Shown here: positions 1 through 7,048 of the stretch, piece after piece | Numbering within the stretch: position 1 is the first letter of the stretch | Layout: each line of letters opens with the position of its first letter | Source of the DNA: Bacillota bacterium | GTDB lineage: Bacteria > Bacillota > UBA4882 > UBA8346 | Assembly (NCBI GenBank): GCA_023410535.1 | Contig: JAEYPR010000018.1 | Span: 1 to 47,292, forward strand | Length of the DNA: 47,292 nt | Direction of reading: 5' to 3' | Program-made: the position numbers and the translations under genes | Notes under the pieces: generated by a model | Seen by the model: only the letters and a program-made list of their open reading frames with translations | What the model was told of the DNA's origin: nothing | Database searches by the model: none

Positions 1-422
1 GGGGCAATATCTTGGATAATTTGATGATTCACTTCGGAGATCGGGTTAAAATCTCACTTTAAAGCTCTCAATTTTTATGAATGTATTTATTTGGTGATGG
101 ACTTTACACGATTTTAGCTGCGCTTCCATAAGTGAGCTTGCTCGAAGTCTCGGCAACCTCGCAATGGGGGTAAATGATGCGGTTCGGCAAGGAAGTAATT
201 TGGTACATATCATGAAACGATTATATATTGCATTGAATTTTATGGAATATTTATAATAATGCAGCAAAAAAAGGGAACATGGGATTTTAGATCCAAATAT
301 TCCGCCGACGCAAGAACCCGGAATAAAATCGCGACTCAATTTCCGGTTATTTATTCTTAAGAAATTGCAAAAGTTGTCGATAAACAAAATGAATAGTTAG
401 TTTTTAAGAAAAGAGGGATCTT
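1..422. other. Intergenic/left edge without a convincing gene
   Basis: The first 62 bases contain an open frame that runs in from the left edge and stops at TAA 60-62, ending in the residues DRVKISL. It may be the C-terminus of an upstream plus-strand gene, but 19 codons are too few to decide. Positions 63-410 are AT-rich with no ribosome-binding site in front of any long frame. A minus-strand frame of 113 codons (46-387) has no Shine-Dalgarno site and a composition unlike a protein. The stretch ends in the AAGAGGGAT ribosome binding site of the oxidoreductase gene. Confidence 0.4.
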
Positions 423-1445
423 ATGCGTTTAGCGATTGCCGGCGCGCAACACTTTCACTTACTTGACTTGTTACAGTCGCTAAGTACCATCCGGGAGGTT
501 GAATGGGTCGGGGTATGGAACACTCACAGCGAATTTGCAACAGTGTTTGAAAAACAATATCCCATGCCGGTGTTTCCGACCTTAGAAGCGCTTTTGGAGC
601 AAACAAAGCCCGATGGGGTCGCCTGTTTTGACATGATTGGTCGCCGGGCCGATACAATCATTCAATGTCTGCAACGGGGAATTCATGTTTTGGCGGACAA
701 ACCGCCGGTGGCCACAGAAGGTCAACTGCAAGCGCTCGAAGCAGGATTGCGCTCGACCAAAGCGACCTTTACCGCGCTTTTTAGCGAACGGTACAATCCA
801 CCGGTCTATACCCTGAAACAATTGATCGAAGCTGGAACGGTTGGAGAGATCGTTAACTTTACCGCGTTTCGGCCGCATAAATTTAAAAAAGCAACCCGGC
901 CGGATTGGATGTTTCAACGGGATACCTATGGTGGGATTTTGGTTGACCTGGCGGTTCATGATATTGATGTCTTTCAATGGGTAACCGGGGCCAAACCGGT
1001 GCTGGTTACCGCAGCTCATTCCAATACCATTTGTCCGGAGTTTCCCGAGTTTGAAGATAATGGTCAAATTTTCTTTAAAGCCGATAATGGCGCTGTCGGT
1101 TTCATCAAAGTGGAATGGTTGGCGCCCGAAGCCTTTCCAACCCACGGTGATTGCCGTTATTTCATAACCGGCACCCAAGGCACGCTTGAGGTTTTTACCG
1201 GGGGCGACATCACCGACCGGGGCGGTAAAGTAATTTTATGCACCCACCGTCGTCCCCCGGAATTAGTTCCGTTAAAACTTCCGGCAACCGGGCTATATGA
1301 CGATTTTTTAGCCCAGACAAAGGCTGTTCGCCAATATGACACCCCTATGATTACCGTTCCGGAGATCATCAGTACTTTGCGGGTGGCGTTAGCTGCCAGG
1401 GAAGCGGCTGATCGTAGCTGTATGATAACTTTAAATTGGAATTAA
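423..1445 (+). CDS. Gfo/Idh/MocA-family NAD(P)-dependent oxidoreductase
   Basis: A 340-residue protein with the two-domain architecture of the Gfo/Idh/MocA family. The N-terminal Rossmann domain (about 1-120) starts with the strand RLAIAGAQ, in which the usual GxGxxG is relaxed to GAQHFH. The family EKP motif appears as DKPP near residue 92 after a predicted strand, and the catalytic-domain signature DLAVHDIDVFQW lies near residue 178, with the histidine normally used in substrate handling. Members reduce or oxidise sugars, inositols or related polyols with NAD(P). The substrate cannot be read from the sequence. The ATG is preceded by AAGAGGGATCTT, a fair ribosome binding site. It is a single-gene unit closed by a hairpin terminator 16 bases downstream. 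Family confident, substrate unknown. Confidence 0.9.
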   Translation: MRLAIAGAQHFHLLDLLQSLSTIREVEWVGVWNTHSEFATVFEKQYPMPVFPTLEALLEQTKPDGVACFDMIGRRADTIIQCLQRGIHVLADKPPVATEGQLQALEAGLRSTKATFTALFSERYNPPVYTLKQLIEAGTVGEIVNFTAFRPHKFKKATRPDWMFQRDTYGGILVDLAVHDIDVFQWVTGAKPVLVTAAHSNTICPEFPEFEDNGQIFFKADNGAVGFIKVEWLAPEAFPTHGDCRYFITGTQGTLEVFTGGDITDRGGKVILCTHRRPPELVPLKLPATGLYDDFLAQTKAVRQYDTPMITVPEIISTLRVALAAREAADRSCMITLNWN

Positions 1446-1460
1446 TGACATGATAAATGA

Positions 1461-1496
1461 TGAAACACCTCCTCAATATCTGAGAGGTGTTTCATT
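1461..1496 (+). terminator. Intrinsic terminator of the oxidoreductase gene
   Basis: Eleven-base perfect stem 1461-1471 / 1484-1494 (TGAAACACCTC with its complement) with a 12-base loop. The T tract after it is short, so termination may be partial or bidirectional. Confidence 0.6.
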
Positions 1497-1593
1497 GCAA
1501 TCGGATAAAAATCGTTTGGCGGCAACATTGGTAATCGGTAAAATGATAACCTGCAAATTTAAGTCCTCAAAATTTGACTCGGAGCGACCCGGT

Positions 1594-1749
1594 TTAAAAC
1601 CGTTGTAATACTTTCATCAGATCTTCACTAACTTCACGTTCAGATACCAGTGTCAAAAAGAGTAAACAAGTTTTGAGAATATTGCGATCAATTCGTGGCG
1701 CTACCATCATCGAAACTCGTTGGAGTAGTTCAATCTTATCGTTGTCCAA
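1594..1749 (-). CDS. 51-residue protein with DRN-x3-C motif, paralogue of the gene at 7218-7379
   Basis: A short gene that is easy to miss because it begins with TTG. The minus strand reads AAAGGAGG, then seven bases, then TTG GAC AAC GAT AAG, giving a 51-residue soluble-looking, helix-rich protein ending in LMKVLQRF. Residues 18-28 read PRIDRNILKTC. The second minus-strand gene at 7218-7379 reads PGVDRNFIHRC at the same place, and both start MxNxxI, so the two are paralogues. I do not recognise the family. It sits 123 bases from the end of the NlpC/P60 gene on the same strand and could be cotranscribed with it. The strong Shine-Dalgarno site and the conserved paralogue argue that it is real. 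Confidence 0.65.
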   Translation of the reverse strand: MDNDKIELLQRVSMMVAPRIDRNILKTCLLFLTLVSEREVSEDLMKVLQRF

Positions 1750-1871
1750 AGTACTTCCTCCTTTGGCCTTAGCTTATCTTATAATATTCGTCCAAAATGC
1801 TAATCGGAACGGCACTAAAGTCATAAGGATTATACTGCTTAAAGGCTCAAAGCATTGCGTTCCTTCCATTA

Positions 1872-2285
1872 TCAGATGACTCGGCGGATGCCTACCAACC
1901 GTCGGCGCCATGCCCAATTTAGCAAAGTTAAGTGAACCCGGGTACCCTGGAGGACATGGATGAAGTATTGTGAGTCGACCATGACTCCGCAATGGGAAAT
2001 ATAACGGCCGATTTTAAAATAGACAAAATCCAACGGTTGGATCGCCGTAATCGAAACCTCACGACCAACTTTTTGGATACCTCGCAGATAACGTTCGGGA
2101 TCTTCGTAAACCCATTGGGGGGAGTATGGAGACCCGTCGCCATCAGGGATTTCAGTGCCCAAATCTTGATAAAAGCAGTAAGCCAAGCCCAAACAGTCTA
2201 ATCCTTTTAAGTCGCGTCCACCGTGGCGATACGGTATGCCGATATATTTACGGACGATTGTGGCGATGGATTCATCCAAAGTCAT
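1872..2285 (-). CDS. NlpC/P60-family cell-wall hydrolase
   Basis: A 137-residue NlpC/P60 papain-like domain with nothing else attached. The catalytic triad is visible: Cys31 in LDCLGLAYCF, His98 in ISHCGVMVD and His110 in YFIHVLQG. Such enzymes cut peptide cross-links (D-Glu-diaminopimelate bonds) in peptidoglycan. The frame continues upstream to a TTG at 2342, but I chose ATG 2285. It has AAGGAG four bases upstream, and a good sigma-K-like -10 (2322-2330) would place the transcript start downstream of the TTG. There is no signal peptide, so the protein is cytoplasmic unless released by lysis, which would suit a mother-cell enzyme. A phage-tail-type hydrolase is the alternative origin. Its neighbours are the micro-protein/subtilase locus. 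Confidence 0.85.
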   Translation of the reverse strand: MTLDESIATIVRKYIGIPYRHGGRDLKGLDCLGLAYCFYQDLGTEIPDGDGSPYSPQWVYEDPERYLRGIQKVGREVSITAIQPLDFVYFKIGRYISHCGVMVDSQYFIHVLQGTRVHLTLLNWAWRRRLVGIRRVI

Positions 2286-2321
2286 TAGCTCCTTGTCTTC
2301 ATGAAATAAGGGATCTTGTTT

Positions 2322-2348
2322 TATAATATGTGGCTTGGGCAATCAGGA
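2322..2348 (-). promoter_or_regulatory. Putative sigma-K-type promoter of the NlpC/P60 gene
   Basis: On the minus strand TCC (2348-2346), then exactly 15 bases, then CATATTATA (2330-2322), which fits the CATAnnnTA -10 of sigma-K. The same TCC/ACC-N15-CATA geometry occurs at the plus-strand sites upstream of three small genes here. The element ATTTGCCTAAAA (2386-2375) lies 26 bases further upstream than it does at those sites. Confidence 0.45.
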
Positions 2349-2490
2349 CCCTGCCTCAATTGGCGATTGTTGTATTTTAGGCAAATAGAATAAACTATTT
2401 GGAAAGGCAGCTAATCCTGTACTCACTGATGTCTAATCTATCTGGATTTGAATGGTTTTGACTCAGTTTATCGCAATAAAAAATCGTAAC

Positions 2491-2529
2491 ATTTGCCCAA
2501 TTTCCAACAGGGTCTTTGCACATATAATA
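2491..2529 (+). promoter_or_regulatory. Putative sigma-K-type promoter with upstream ATTTGCC element, site A
   Basis: ATTTGCCCAATTTCC followed by 15 bases and CATATAATA. The -10 matches CATAnnnTA; the element is repeated with identical spacing at 2761 and 4875. The predicted start lies about 40 bases before the ATG of the 37-residue gene at 2576. Confidence 0.55.
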
Positions 2530-2575
2530 AATTAACAAGCGGACCAAAGCTTGTGAAAATAAGGAGGGAATCACT

Positions 2576-2689
2576 ATGGTAGATGGTTTATGTGGTGGTG
2601 GCGCTGGTAGTGGTTGGGGCATTGCCTTTTTGCTTTTCCTCATCTTAGTCCTGTTGGTAGTCGGCTTTAGCTTCTGGGGTGTTTTTTAA
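2576..2689 (+). CDS. 37-residue YjcZ/SscA-like glycine-rich membrane micro-protein (copy 1)
   Basis: A 37-residue protein: a short glycine-rich head containing one cysteine (C6), then GSGWGIAFLLFLI and a single membrane span ending in GFSFWGVF. This head-plus-span layout resembles the Bacillus YjcZ/SscA small sporulation proteins (glycine-rich head, then a FALIVVLFILLIIVG-like span); the match is by pattern, not by search. The gene has an AAGGAGGGA ribosome binding site eight bases before ATG and its own sigma-K-like promoter (site A). From position 12 on, its C-terminal half is nearly identical in protein to the gene at 2843, which shows a recent duplication. Likely location is a membrane of the mother cell or forespore; function unknown. 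Confidence 0.8.
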   Translation: MVDGLCGGGAGSGWGIAFLLFLILVLLVVGFSFWGVF

Positions 2690-2760
2690 CATAACAAGTT
2701 CACAGTTGCCACCCAAGCTTTGCAATGGTTAATAAAGAACGGGTATCATGAAAATATAAC

Positions 2761-2799
2761 ATTTGCCTAATTTCCGCTGAATGGTTTTTTCATAAGATA
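2761..2799 (+). promoter_or_regulatory. Putative sigma-K-type promoter with ATTTGCC element, site B
   Basis: ATTTGCCTAATTTCC, 15 bases, CATAAGATA. The spacing from the first A of ATTTGCC to the C of CATA is 30 bases, the same as at sites A and C. It drives the gene at 2843. Confidence 0.55.
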
Positions 2800-2842
2800 T
2801 ATCAAAAGCTAAAATTACTGGTAAATCAGGAGGGAAAAAATT

Positions 2843-2956
2843 ATGGTTGAAGCTCAACAATGTGGTGGCTTTGGCACAGGCTGGGGTATTGCCTTCTTAC
2901 TGTTCCTGATCCTCGTATTATTAGTTGTTGGATTTAGCTTCTGGGGTGTCTTTTAA
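2843..2956 (+). CDS. 37-residue YjcZ/SscA-like glycine-rich membrane micro-protein (copy 2)
   Basis: Starts MVEAQQCGGFGTGWG and continues with the same single membrane span as the 2576 gene, ending GFSFWGVF. The head differs while the last 25 residues are the same, so selection acts on the membrane part. One cysteine (C7) lies in the head at nearly the same place as in copy 1. CAGGAGGGA precedes the ATG by nine bases. A hairpin terminator follows eight bases after the stop, so this gene is the end of a unit or is transcribed alone from site B. Function unknown; sporulation is inferred from promoter and family resemblance. Confidence 0.8.
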   Translation: MVEAQQCGGFGTGWGIAFLLFLILVLLVVGFSFWGVF

Positions 2957-2963
2957 GTAAATG

Positions 2964-2990
2964 AGCCCGGATAACTCCGGGCTTTCTATC
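2964..2990 (+). terminator. Intrinsic terminator after micro-protein copy 2
   Basis: Stem AGCCCGG 2964-2970 with CCGGGCT 2977-2983, six-base loop, then TTCTAT. Confidence 0.75.
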
Positions 2991-2991
2991 T

Positions 2992-3078
2992 ATATAAGTT
3001 GAAATAAATAATTGGATTTTGTTTTTTCCATCCTTGAAACGTGGCTGGAAAGGAAGTGTTGAATTTATTTCAACTTAT
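2992..3078 (+). repeat. Dispersed intergenic element copy 1 inside a 16-bp inverted repeat
   Basis: The element runs 2992-3055 and contains AAGTTGAAATAAATAATT followed by TTCCATCC and AACGTGGCTGGAA. Related copies occur at 24155-24210 and 29441-29496. Here it is additionally embraced by a perfect 16-base inverted repeat (2994-3009 and 3063-3078), so the whole segment could fold as a long hairpin in the leader of the gene at 3118. Confidence 0.5.
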
Positions 3079-3117
3079 GGATTGGAACGCGTTACGTGGT
3101 AAAAGGAGGTGCTAACG

Positions 3118-3354
3118 ATGGGAAGTTATCCGAAAACTGTTTCGAAACCGAGCGAAACTGAGGTAGCCCCGAAAAACGTCACTCCGTCATTTGGTGGAGG
3201 AATCGGCACCGGGATTGGTATCGCCTTCTTATTATTCCTGATCTTAATCTTGTTAGTTTTGGGATTTGGATTTTTAGGCACTGGTATCGGACTTGCTTTT
3301 TTACTATTTTTGATTCTGATATTATTGCTCGTGGGATTTGCTTTCATCATTTAA
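3118..3354 (+). CDS. 78-residue membrane protein with internally duplicated YjcZ-like span
   Basis: A 78-residue protein with a polar head of about 28 residues, then two tandem copies of the membrane module seen in the neighbouring 37-residue proteins: GTGIGIAFLLFLI and, after GFLG, GTGIGLAFLLFLI. The result is a predicted helical hairpin with two spans joined by a very short turn. ATG 3118 was chosen because AAAGGAGG lies eight bases upstream; an in-frame GTG at 3109 overlaps that site. A terminator follows at 3385. It looks like an intragenic duplication of a 37-residue gene. Function unknown. Confidence 0.8.
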   Translation: MGSYPKTVSKPSETEVAPKNVTPSFGGGIGTGIGIAFLLFLILILLVLGFGFLGTGIGLAFLLFLILILLLVGFAFII

Positions 3355-3384
3355 AACAGGCTTAAAATCGATTCCAAACGAAGC

Positions 3385-3412
3385 GGCCCGGGATTTCCGG
3401 GCCTTATTATTT
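3385..3412 (+). terminator. Intrinsic terminator after the double-span gene
   Basis: Stem GGCCCGG 3385-3391 with CCGGGCC 3397-3403, followed by TTATTATTT. Confidence 0.75.
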
Positions 3413-3510
3413 GAGAAAATCGCATAACTCATTAGGACCCATTAACGCAATTAGGCAAATTGCTTTATTTGTCTACGCTTATGCTTTGAGCGGTTGAAAA
3501 GATGCTTTCC

Positions 3511-3545
3511 TTCCAGAAACAACGCTAACATTAGGCAATATAATA
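3511..3545 (+). promoter_or_regulatory. Putative promoter of subtilase 1
   Basis: TTCCAGAAACAA followed by 14 bases and AATATAATA. Nearly the same arrangement (TTCCAGTAACAA, 13 bases, AATATAATA) stands upstream of the second subtilase at 5201-5234, which suggests one shared sigma factor. The start codon lies 29 bases downstream of the -10. Confidence 0.45.
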
Positions 3546-3573
3546 TCTTACCAATGGATAGGAGGTGAGATAT

Positions 3574-4827
3574 TTGCCTCAATTATTATTGCATAAACTC
3601 TCATCCGCATTAAAAACGGCTGAAATCAGTCAAAACCCGGATCAAGTTCACCGCGTTATTGTGGAATTTAACCAACCCGGGTTGAATCGTATCACAAACT
3701 ATATCCAGGATAACAGTGGTACAGTACATAAGGAGTTAAAGCTGATTCGCGGATTGGTTGTTGAATTGCCGTATGAAGCAATTCAAGCGATGACCATCTC
3801 TAATCATGTCCGCAGGGTTTGGCAGGACCGTCGCGTCCAAGTCTTGCTAGACCTGTCGGTGCCGATTATTGGCGGTACCAAAGCGTTTGAATCAGGTTTT
3901 AAGGGGAAAGGGATGACCGCGGCGGTCATTGACACCGGAATCCATCCGCATAACGATTTGACGAGTCCGGATAACCGGATTGTCGGTTGGTTGGATCTGG
4001 TCAACCAACGGAGCGCGCCATATGATGATAATGGACATGGTACCCATGTCGCAGGAATCATTGCCGGAAACGGTATTTCCTCCAATGGGTATTATCAAGG
4101 GGTGGCGCCGGAAGCCAATTTGGTCGGGGTAAAAGCGCTGGATCAAGAGGGCAGCGGCAACACTTCCGATATTATTACCGCATTAGAGTGGTGTGTGGAT
4201 CACCAAACGGAATATAATATCAAAGCGATCAATCTGTCCCTCGGGTCCGAAGCCCAAGAATCATCCAACGCGGATCCGCTTTGCCGGGCCGTTAACGCGG
4301 TCTGGAACCGCGGAATTGTTGTGTGCGCCGCTGCCGGTAACAACGGCCCGAATGAGCGCAGCATCAGTTCTCCGGGGATTACTCCGAGTATTATCACAGT
4401 TGGCAATCTGGATACCCGTCGAACCTTAGCGGTGGAGGACGATCGATTAGCGGAGTCCTCAAGCCGCGGGCCGACCATTGACAATTTAATCAAACCGGAT
4501 CTGCTGGCCCCGGGGACTAGCATCAATTCATTACGGGTTCCGATGGGTTATCGCGCTTTAACGGGTACTTCGATGGCAACCCCCTTTGCTACGGGCACCG
4601 CTCTTTTGTATCAACAAAAGAACTCCAAAATGCGTCCCGCTGAAGTGAAACGGGCAATGGTGCAGGGTGCCAGAAGTTTAAATATCGATGCAGTGATGCA
4701 AGGGGCTGGCGCATTGGATGTGGCAGCGTCTTTTACGGAAAAGAACCAAAGCAACCAAGCGACTTCAAAAATCCAGTTATCGCGATTGGCGTTATTGCTC
4801 TTATTCCCGATGGCCTTTGGATTTTAG
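3574..4827 (+). CDS. AprX-like intracellular S8 subtilase 1
   Basis: A 417-residue subtilisin-family serine protease. Residues 1-95 form an I9-like pro-domain (HRVIVEF through VRRVWQD). The catalytic residues are present: Asp120 in AAVIDTGI, His155 in GHGTHVAGI, the oxyanion Asn256 in AAGNNG and Ser333 in GTSMATP. There is no signal peptide, as in cytoplasmic AprX-type enzymes, and the C-terminus ends in a short hydrophobic stretch (LALLLLFPMAFGF) that may touch a membrane. I placed the start at TTG 3574 because a full AGGAGGTGA ends five bases upstream; the GTG at 3565 lies inside that site. It sits among sporulation-like micro-proteins, so a spore-coat or mother-cell processing protease is a reasonable inference. 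The two subtilases are diverged paralogues. Confidence 0.93.
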   Translation: MPQLLLHKLSSALKTAEISQNPDQVHRVIVEFNQPGLNRITNYIQDNSGTVHKELKLIRGLVVELPYEAIQAMTISNHVRRVWQDRRVQVLLDLSVPIIGGTKAFESGFKGKGMTAAVIDTGIHPHNDLTSPDNRIVGWLDLVNQRSAPYDDNGHGTHVAGIIAGNGISSNGYYQGVAPEANLVGVKALDQEGSGNTSDIITALEWCVDHQTEYNIKAINLSLGSEAQESSNADPLCRAVNAVWNRGIVVCAAAGNNGPNERSISSPGITPSIITVGNLDTRRTLAVEDDRLAESSSRGPTIDNLIKPDLLAPGTSINSLRVPMGYRALTGTSMATPFATGTALLYQQKNSKMRPAEVKRAMVQGARSLNIDAVMQGAGALDVAASFTEKNQSNQATSKIQLSRLALLLLFPMAFGF

Positions 4828-4874
4828 ACTCAAAGGTTAAGTCATCTTAACGTATCAGCTCTCCAATCTGTTTC

Positions 4875-4913
4875 ATTTGCCTAATTACCTGGTGGAGACT
4901 GATACATATAATG
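4875..4913 (+). promoter_or_regulatory. Putative sigma-K-type promoter with ATTTGCC element, site C
   Basis: ATTTGCCTAATTACC, 15 bases, CATATAATG. The ACC gives the AC-N16-CATA pattern of sigma-K almost exactly. Third copy with the fixed 30-base offset; it precedes the gene at 4979. Confidence 0.55.
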
Positions 4914-4978
4914 GGTAGTAAAGAAGAGATAGTTAGAGCGTTGCGCTTTAATGACTCTCTCGAAAGGAGTGAACATGT

Positions 4979-5104
4979 ATGGCAGATCTCAAAGCGATGT
5001 TTGACGGTATTGGCGGCGGCGGTTGGGGTATTGGTATTGCCTTCTTGCTCTTTTTGATTCTGGTATTATTGGTTGTTGGGTTTAGTTTCTTTGGAGCTTG
5101 GTAA
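4979..5104 (+). CDS. 41-residue YjcZ/SscA-like glycine-rich membrane micro-protein (copy 3)
   Basis: MADLKAMFDGIGGGGWGIG leads into the same single membrane span as the genes at 2576 and 2843, ending GFSFFGAW. It lacks the head cysteine of the other copies. GAAAGGAGTG lies six to seven bases before the ATG. An overlapping ATG at 4975 opens a frame that closes after nine codons. The gene has its own promoter (site C) and its own strong terminator, so it is an independent unit inserted between two subtilase genes. Family resemblance to YjcZ/SscA is by pattern only; function unknown. Confidence 0.8.
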   Translation: MADLKAMFDGIGGGGWGIGIAFLLFLILVLLVVGFSFFGAW

Positions 5105-5146
5105 GGTATACTTAAACCAGCACTGTCAATAAATTAGACCATCTTC

Positions 5147-5178
5147 GAACCCAGTGCCTTTGCACTGGGTTCTTCTAT
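5147..5178 (+). terminator. Intrinsic terminator after micro-protein copy 3
   Basis: Perfect 11-base stem GAACCCAGTGC 5147-5157 with 5162-5172, four-base loop, then TTCTAT. Confidence 0.85.
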
Positions 5179-5200
5179 ACGCCTGTAGATAGTGCTTTTA

Positions 5201-5234
5201 TTCCAGTAACAATCGCCCTTGAAAGAATATAATA
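5201..5234 (+). promoter_or_regulatory. Putative promoter of subtilase 2
   Basis: TTCCAGTAACAA, 13 bases, AATATAATA, matching the arrangement before subtilase 1. It would leave a leader of about 140 bases, in which I see no riboswitch. Confidence 0.4.
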
Positions 5235-5382
5235 ATTAATGACAAACAGAACAAAGAATAAAAAAACGCCCTTTTCAAAAATGAAGAAGTTCGCTTGAAA
5301 TAATATCATTTTCGCAATATACATGCGGTTGTCATAGACCAATATTGCATCGATTTGAAGTACACCGTAGGAGGTGATAGGA

Positions 5383-6696
5383 TTGCCGATTCAGAATGAG
5401 TGGACGGAGAAACTCTCTCCCGAGCTTAGAAAACCGTATATGAATGAAGCAGAGCGGCAACGGCTCATTATTGAAATGACAAAAGGTTCCACCGTTGAAC
5501 TCCAGCGCGTTATTGAAGCCAACCAAGGGACAATCCATCGCGAGTTAACCGTGGTTCCGGCGTTGGTCGTGGACTTACCGGTCGGCGCTTTTGAAACGCT
5601 TGCAACTTCAAGCCGGGTCCGTTTTATCTGGCAAGATACCCAGGTGCAAGCAATGATGGATGTTACAGCCCGTGAAATCGGAGTGGAGATTGCCCAGGAA
5701 CATGGATACAAGGGCGACGGCGTGGTGGTCGCAGTATTAGATACGGGAATCAGTCCCCATGAAGATTTGAGTGAACCCAATCGCATCTTAGCTTGGAATG
5801 ATTTAATCAATCAAAAAAGCTCGCCATACGATGACCATGGTCATGGAACGCATGTGGCGGGAATCATTGCCGGAAACGGTCATGCCTCGGAGGGTAAATA
5901 TCGGGGAGTGGCACCCGAAGCCCGACTGGTCGGAGTGAAAGTCTTGGACCAGAATGGTAAAGGTTGGGTTTCTGATGTCATGGCCGGGATCGAATGGTGT
6001 CTTCAGAATCTGAAAGTTTTAAATATCCGGATCATCAACCTCTCATTAGGAGGTCCCGCTCAAATCAATTCCCGTTGGGACCCGTTATGCCGTGTAACCA
6101 CCGAGGCTTGGCATCGGGGAGTCGTTGTCTGCGCGGCCAGTGGCAATAACTATAATGTTTCCGGAATAACGGTTTCCCCAGCGATCAATCCGAGTATTAT
6201 CACAGTGGGAAATGTCGACCGGGACACCATATTATTAGAACCCGATCCAACGCTCAAAGGGGGTCAACAGCCGAGAATCAAACCGGATCTGGTGGCGCCG
6301 GGAAGCAACATCACATCATTGGATTTAGACGAGGGGTATGTCACCTATTCCGGCTCTTCCATGGCGACTCCGTTGGTCGCGGGCGCAGTGGCGTTAATTT
6401 TGCAAAAATGGCCTTATCTCAAACCGGACCAGATCAAATACGTCTTAGCTAAACGCTCTCGCAATCTTGGCTTGGGGTCGTATCTCCAAGGCTCCGGCGC
6501 GTTGGATTTAGAGAAAATTTTTGGCCCAGTCCGGAAACGGATCTTTCAAGGGAAGGGAGTTAGCAAGTTTGCGAGCCAAGTCTTGGTTAACACAATTATG
6601 AATCTGCTCGCGCAACGTTCCTCGGAAACCCCCCAAAGCGGGAGTGAGATTTTGATAAAGACAATCATGTCGATCTTAGGGAACATGGGAAAATAA
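5383..6696 (+). CDS. AprX-like intracellular S8 subtilase 2
   Basis: A 437-residue S8 protease with pro-domain (about 1-95; the core reads ELTVVPALVVDLP) and an intact catalytic set: Asp120 in AVLDTGIS, His154 in GHGTHVAGI, oxyanion Asn255 in AASGNN, Ser326 in SGSSMATP. It has no signal peptide. The C-terminal extension (about 385-437) contains two similar segments around LVNTIMNLL and LIKTIMSIL, perhaps a short internal repeat. Start TTG 5383 follows AGGAGGTGAT with a four-base gap; the GTG at 5374 is inside that site. Compared with subtilase 1 it lacks the AESSSRGP stretch before the Ser region. Its pro-domain is the closest relative in this window of the orphan pro-domain at 7582. Likely a stationary-phase or sporulation protease. 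Confidence 0.93.
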   Translation: MPIQNEWTEKLSPELRKPYMNEAERQRLIIEMTKGSTVELQRVIEANQGTIHRELTVVPALVVDLPVGAFETLATSSRVRFIWQDTQVQAMMDVTAREIGVEIAQEHGYKGDGVVVAVLDTGISPHEDLSEPNRILAWNDLINQKSSPYDDHGHGTHVAGIIAGNGHASEGKYRGVAPEARLVGVKVLDQNGKGWVSDVMAGIEWCLQNLKVLNIRIINLSLGGPAQINSRWDPLCRVTTEAWHRGVVVCAASGNNYNVSGITVSPAINPSIITVGNVDRDTILLEPDPTLKGGQQPRIKPDLVAPGSNITSLDLDEGYVTYSGSSMATPLVAGAVALILQKWPYLKPDQIKYVLAKRSRNLGLGSYLQGSGALDLEKIFGPVRKRIFQGKGVSKFASQVLVNTIMNLLAQRSSETPQSGSEILIKTIMSILGNMGK

Positions 6697-6877
6697 CCGC
6701 GTTTTAGCGCTTGTGAGCTGGAGAGGTTACATGCTTCGCGGAAGTCGAATGTGGCTTGAAGCAAACTTGATCATCAGCGAATTCAGTCTTTTGGAATAAT
6801 TCATTTTGGGAAAAAACCACATAGAATGAGGTAGAGCAACAAACTAAAAGCTCGGATTGATACAGGAGGTGTTACTG

Positions 6878-6988
6878 ATGGCCGAAGCCAAACTGGAAGG
6901 TTTATTTGGCGGGGGAAACTGGTGGATTTGGATTCTGATCTTCTTATTTGTGCTTTTTCTTGTCAACGGTGGGGGCATATTTGCATAA
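6878..6988 (+). CDS. 36-residue glycine-rich single-span micro-protein
   Basis: MAEAKLEGLFGGGNWWIW followed by one hydrophobic span and a GGGIFA tail, 36 residues. It keeps the glycine head plus span layout of the YjcZ-like genes upstream but the span sequence is different (ILIFLFVLFLV). CAGGAGGTG precedes the ATG by seven bases. A CATAGAATG sequence at about 6821 could be a -10 of the sigma-K type, but the -35 is not convincing. It is followed by a 24-base perfect palindrome that acts as terminator before the next micro-gene. Function unknown. Confidence 0.75.
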   Translation: MAEAKLEGLFGGGNWWIWILIFLFVLFLVNGGGIFA

Positions 6989-6996
6989 ATGAATCG

Positions 6997-7027
6997 AAAG
7001 CCCGGGAATTCCCGGGCTTTATTTTTT
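6997..7027 (+). terminator. Strong palindromic terminator between two micro-protein genes
   Basis: Perfect 24-base palindrome 6997-7020 (AAAGCCCGGGAA with its complement) followed by ATTTTTT. The next gene begins only 28 bases later without an obvious promoter, so some read-through is likely and the hairpin may tune the ratio of the two products. Confidence 0.8.
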
Positions 7028-7048
7028 ATGCTTTTGGAGGTGTTAAAT

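Noticed and set aside
46..387. Minus-strand frame of 113 codons at the left edge
   Set aside because: No Shine-Dalgarno site, Ser/Cys/Phe-rich composition without domain pattern, and overlap with the AT-rich leader of the oxidoreductase gene.
1872..2285. Phage origin of the NlpC/P60 gene together with the tail-sheath gene
   Set aside because: The two are 20 kb apart with housekeeping genes between them and no other phage genes, so a shared prophage is not supported.
6731..6799. 22-codon frame with a GAGAGG site after subtilase 2
   Set aside because: Too short to judge; no similarity to the other micro-proteins and no membrane span.
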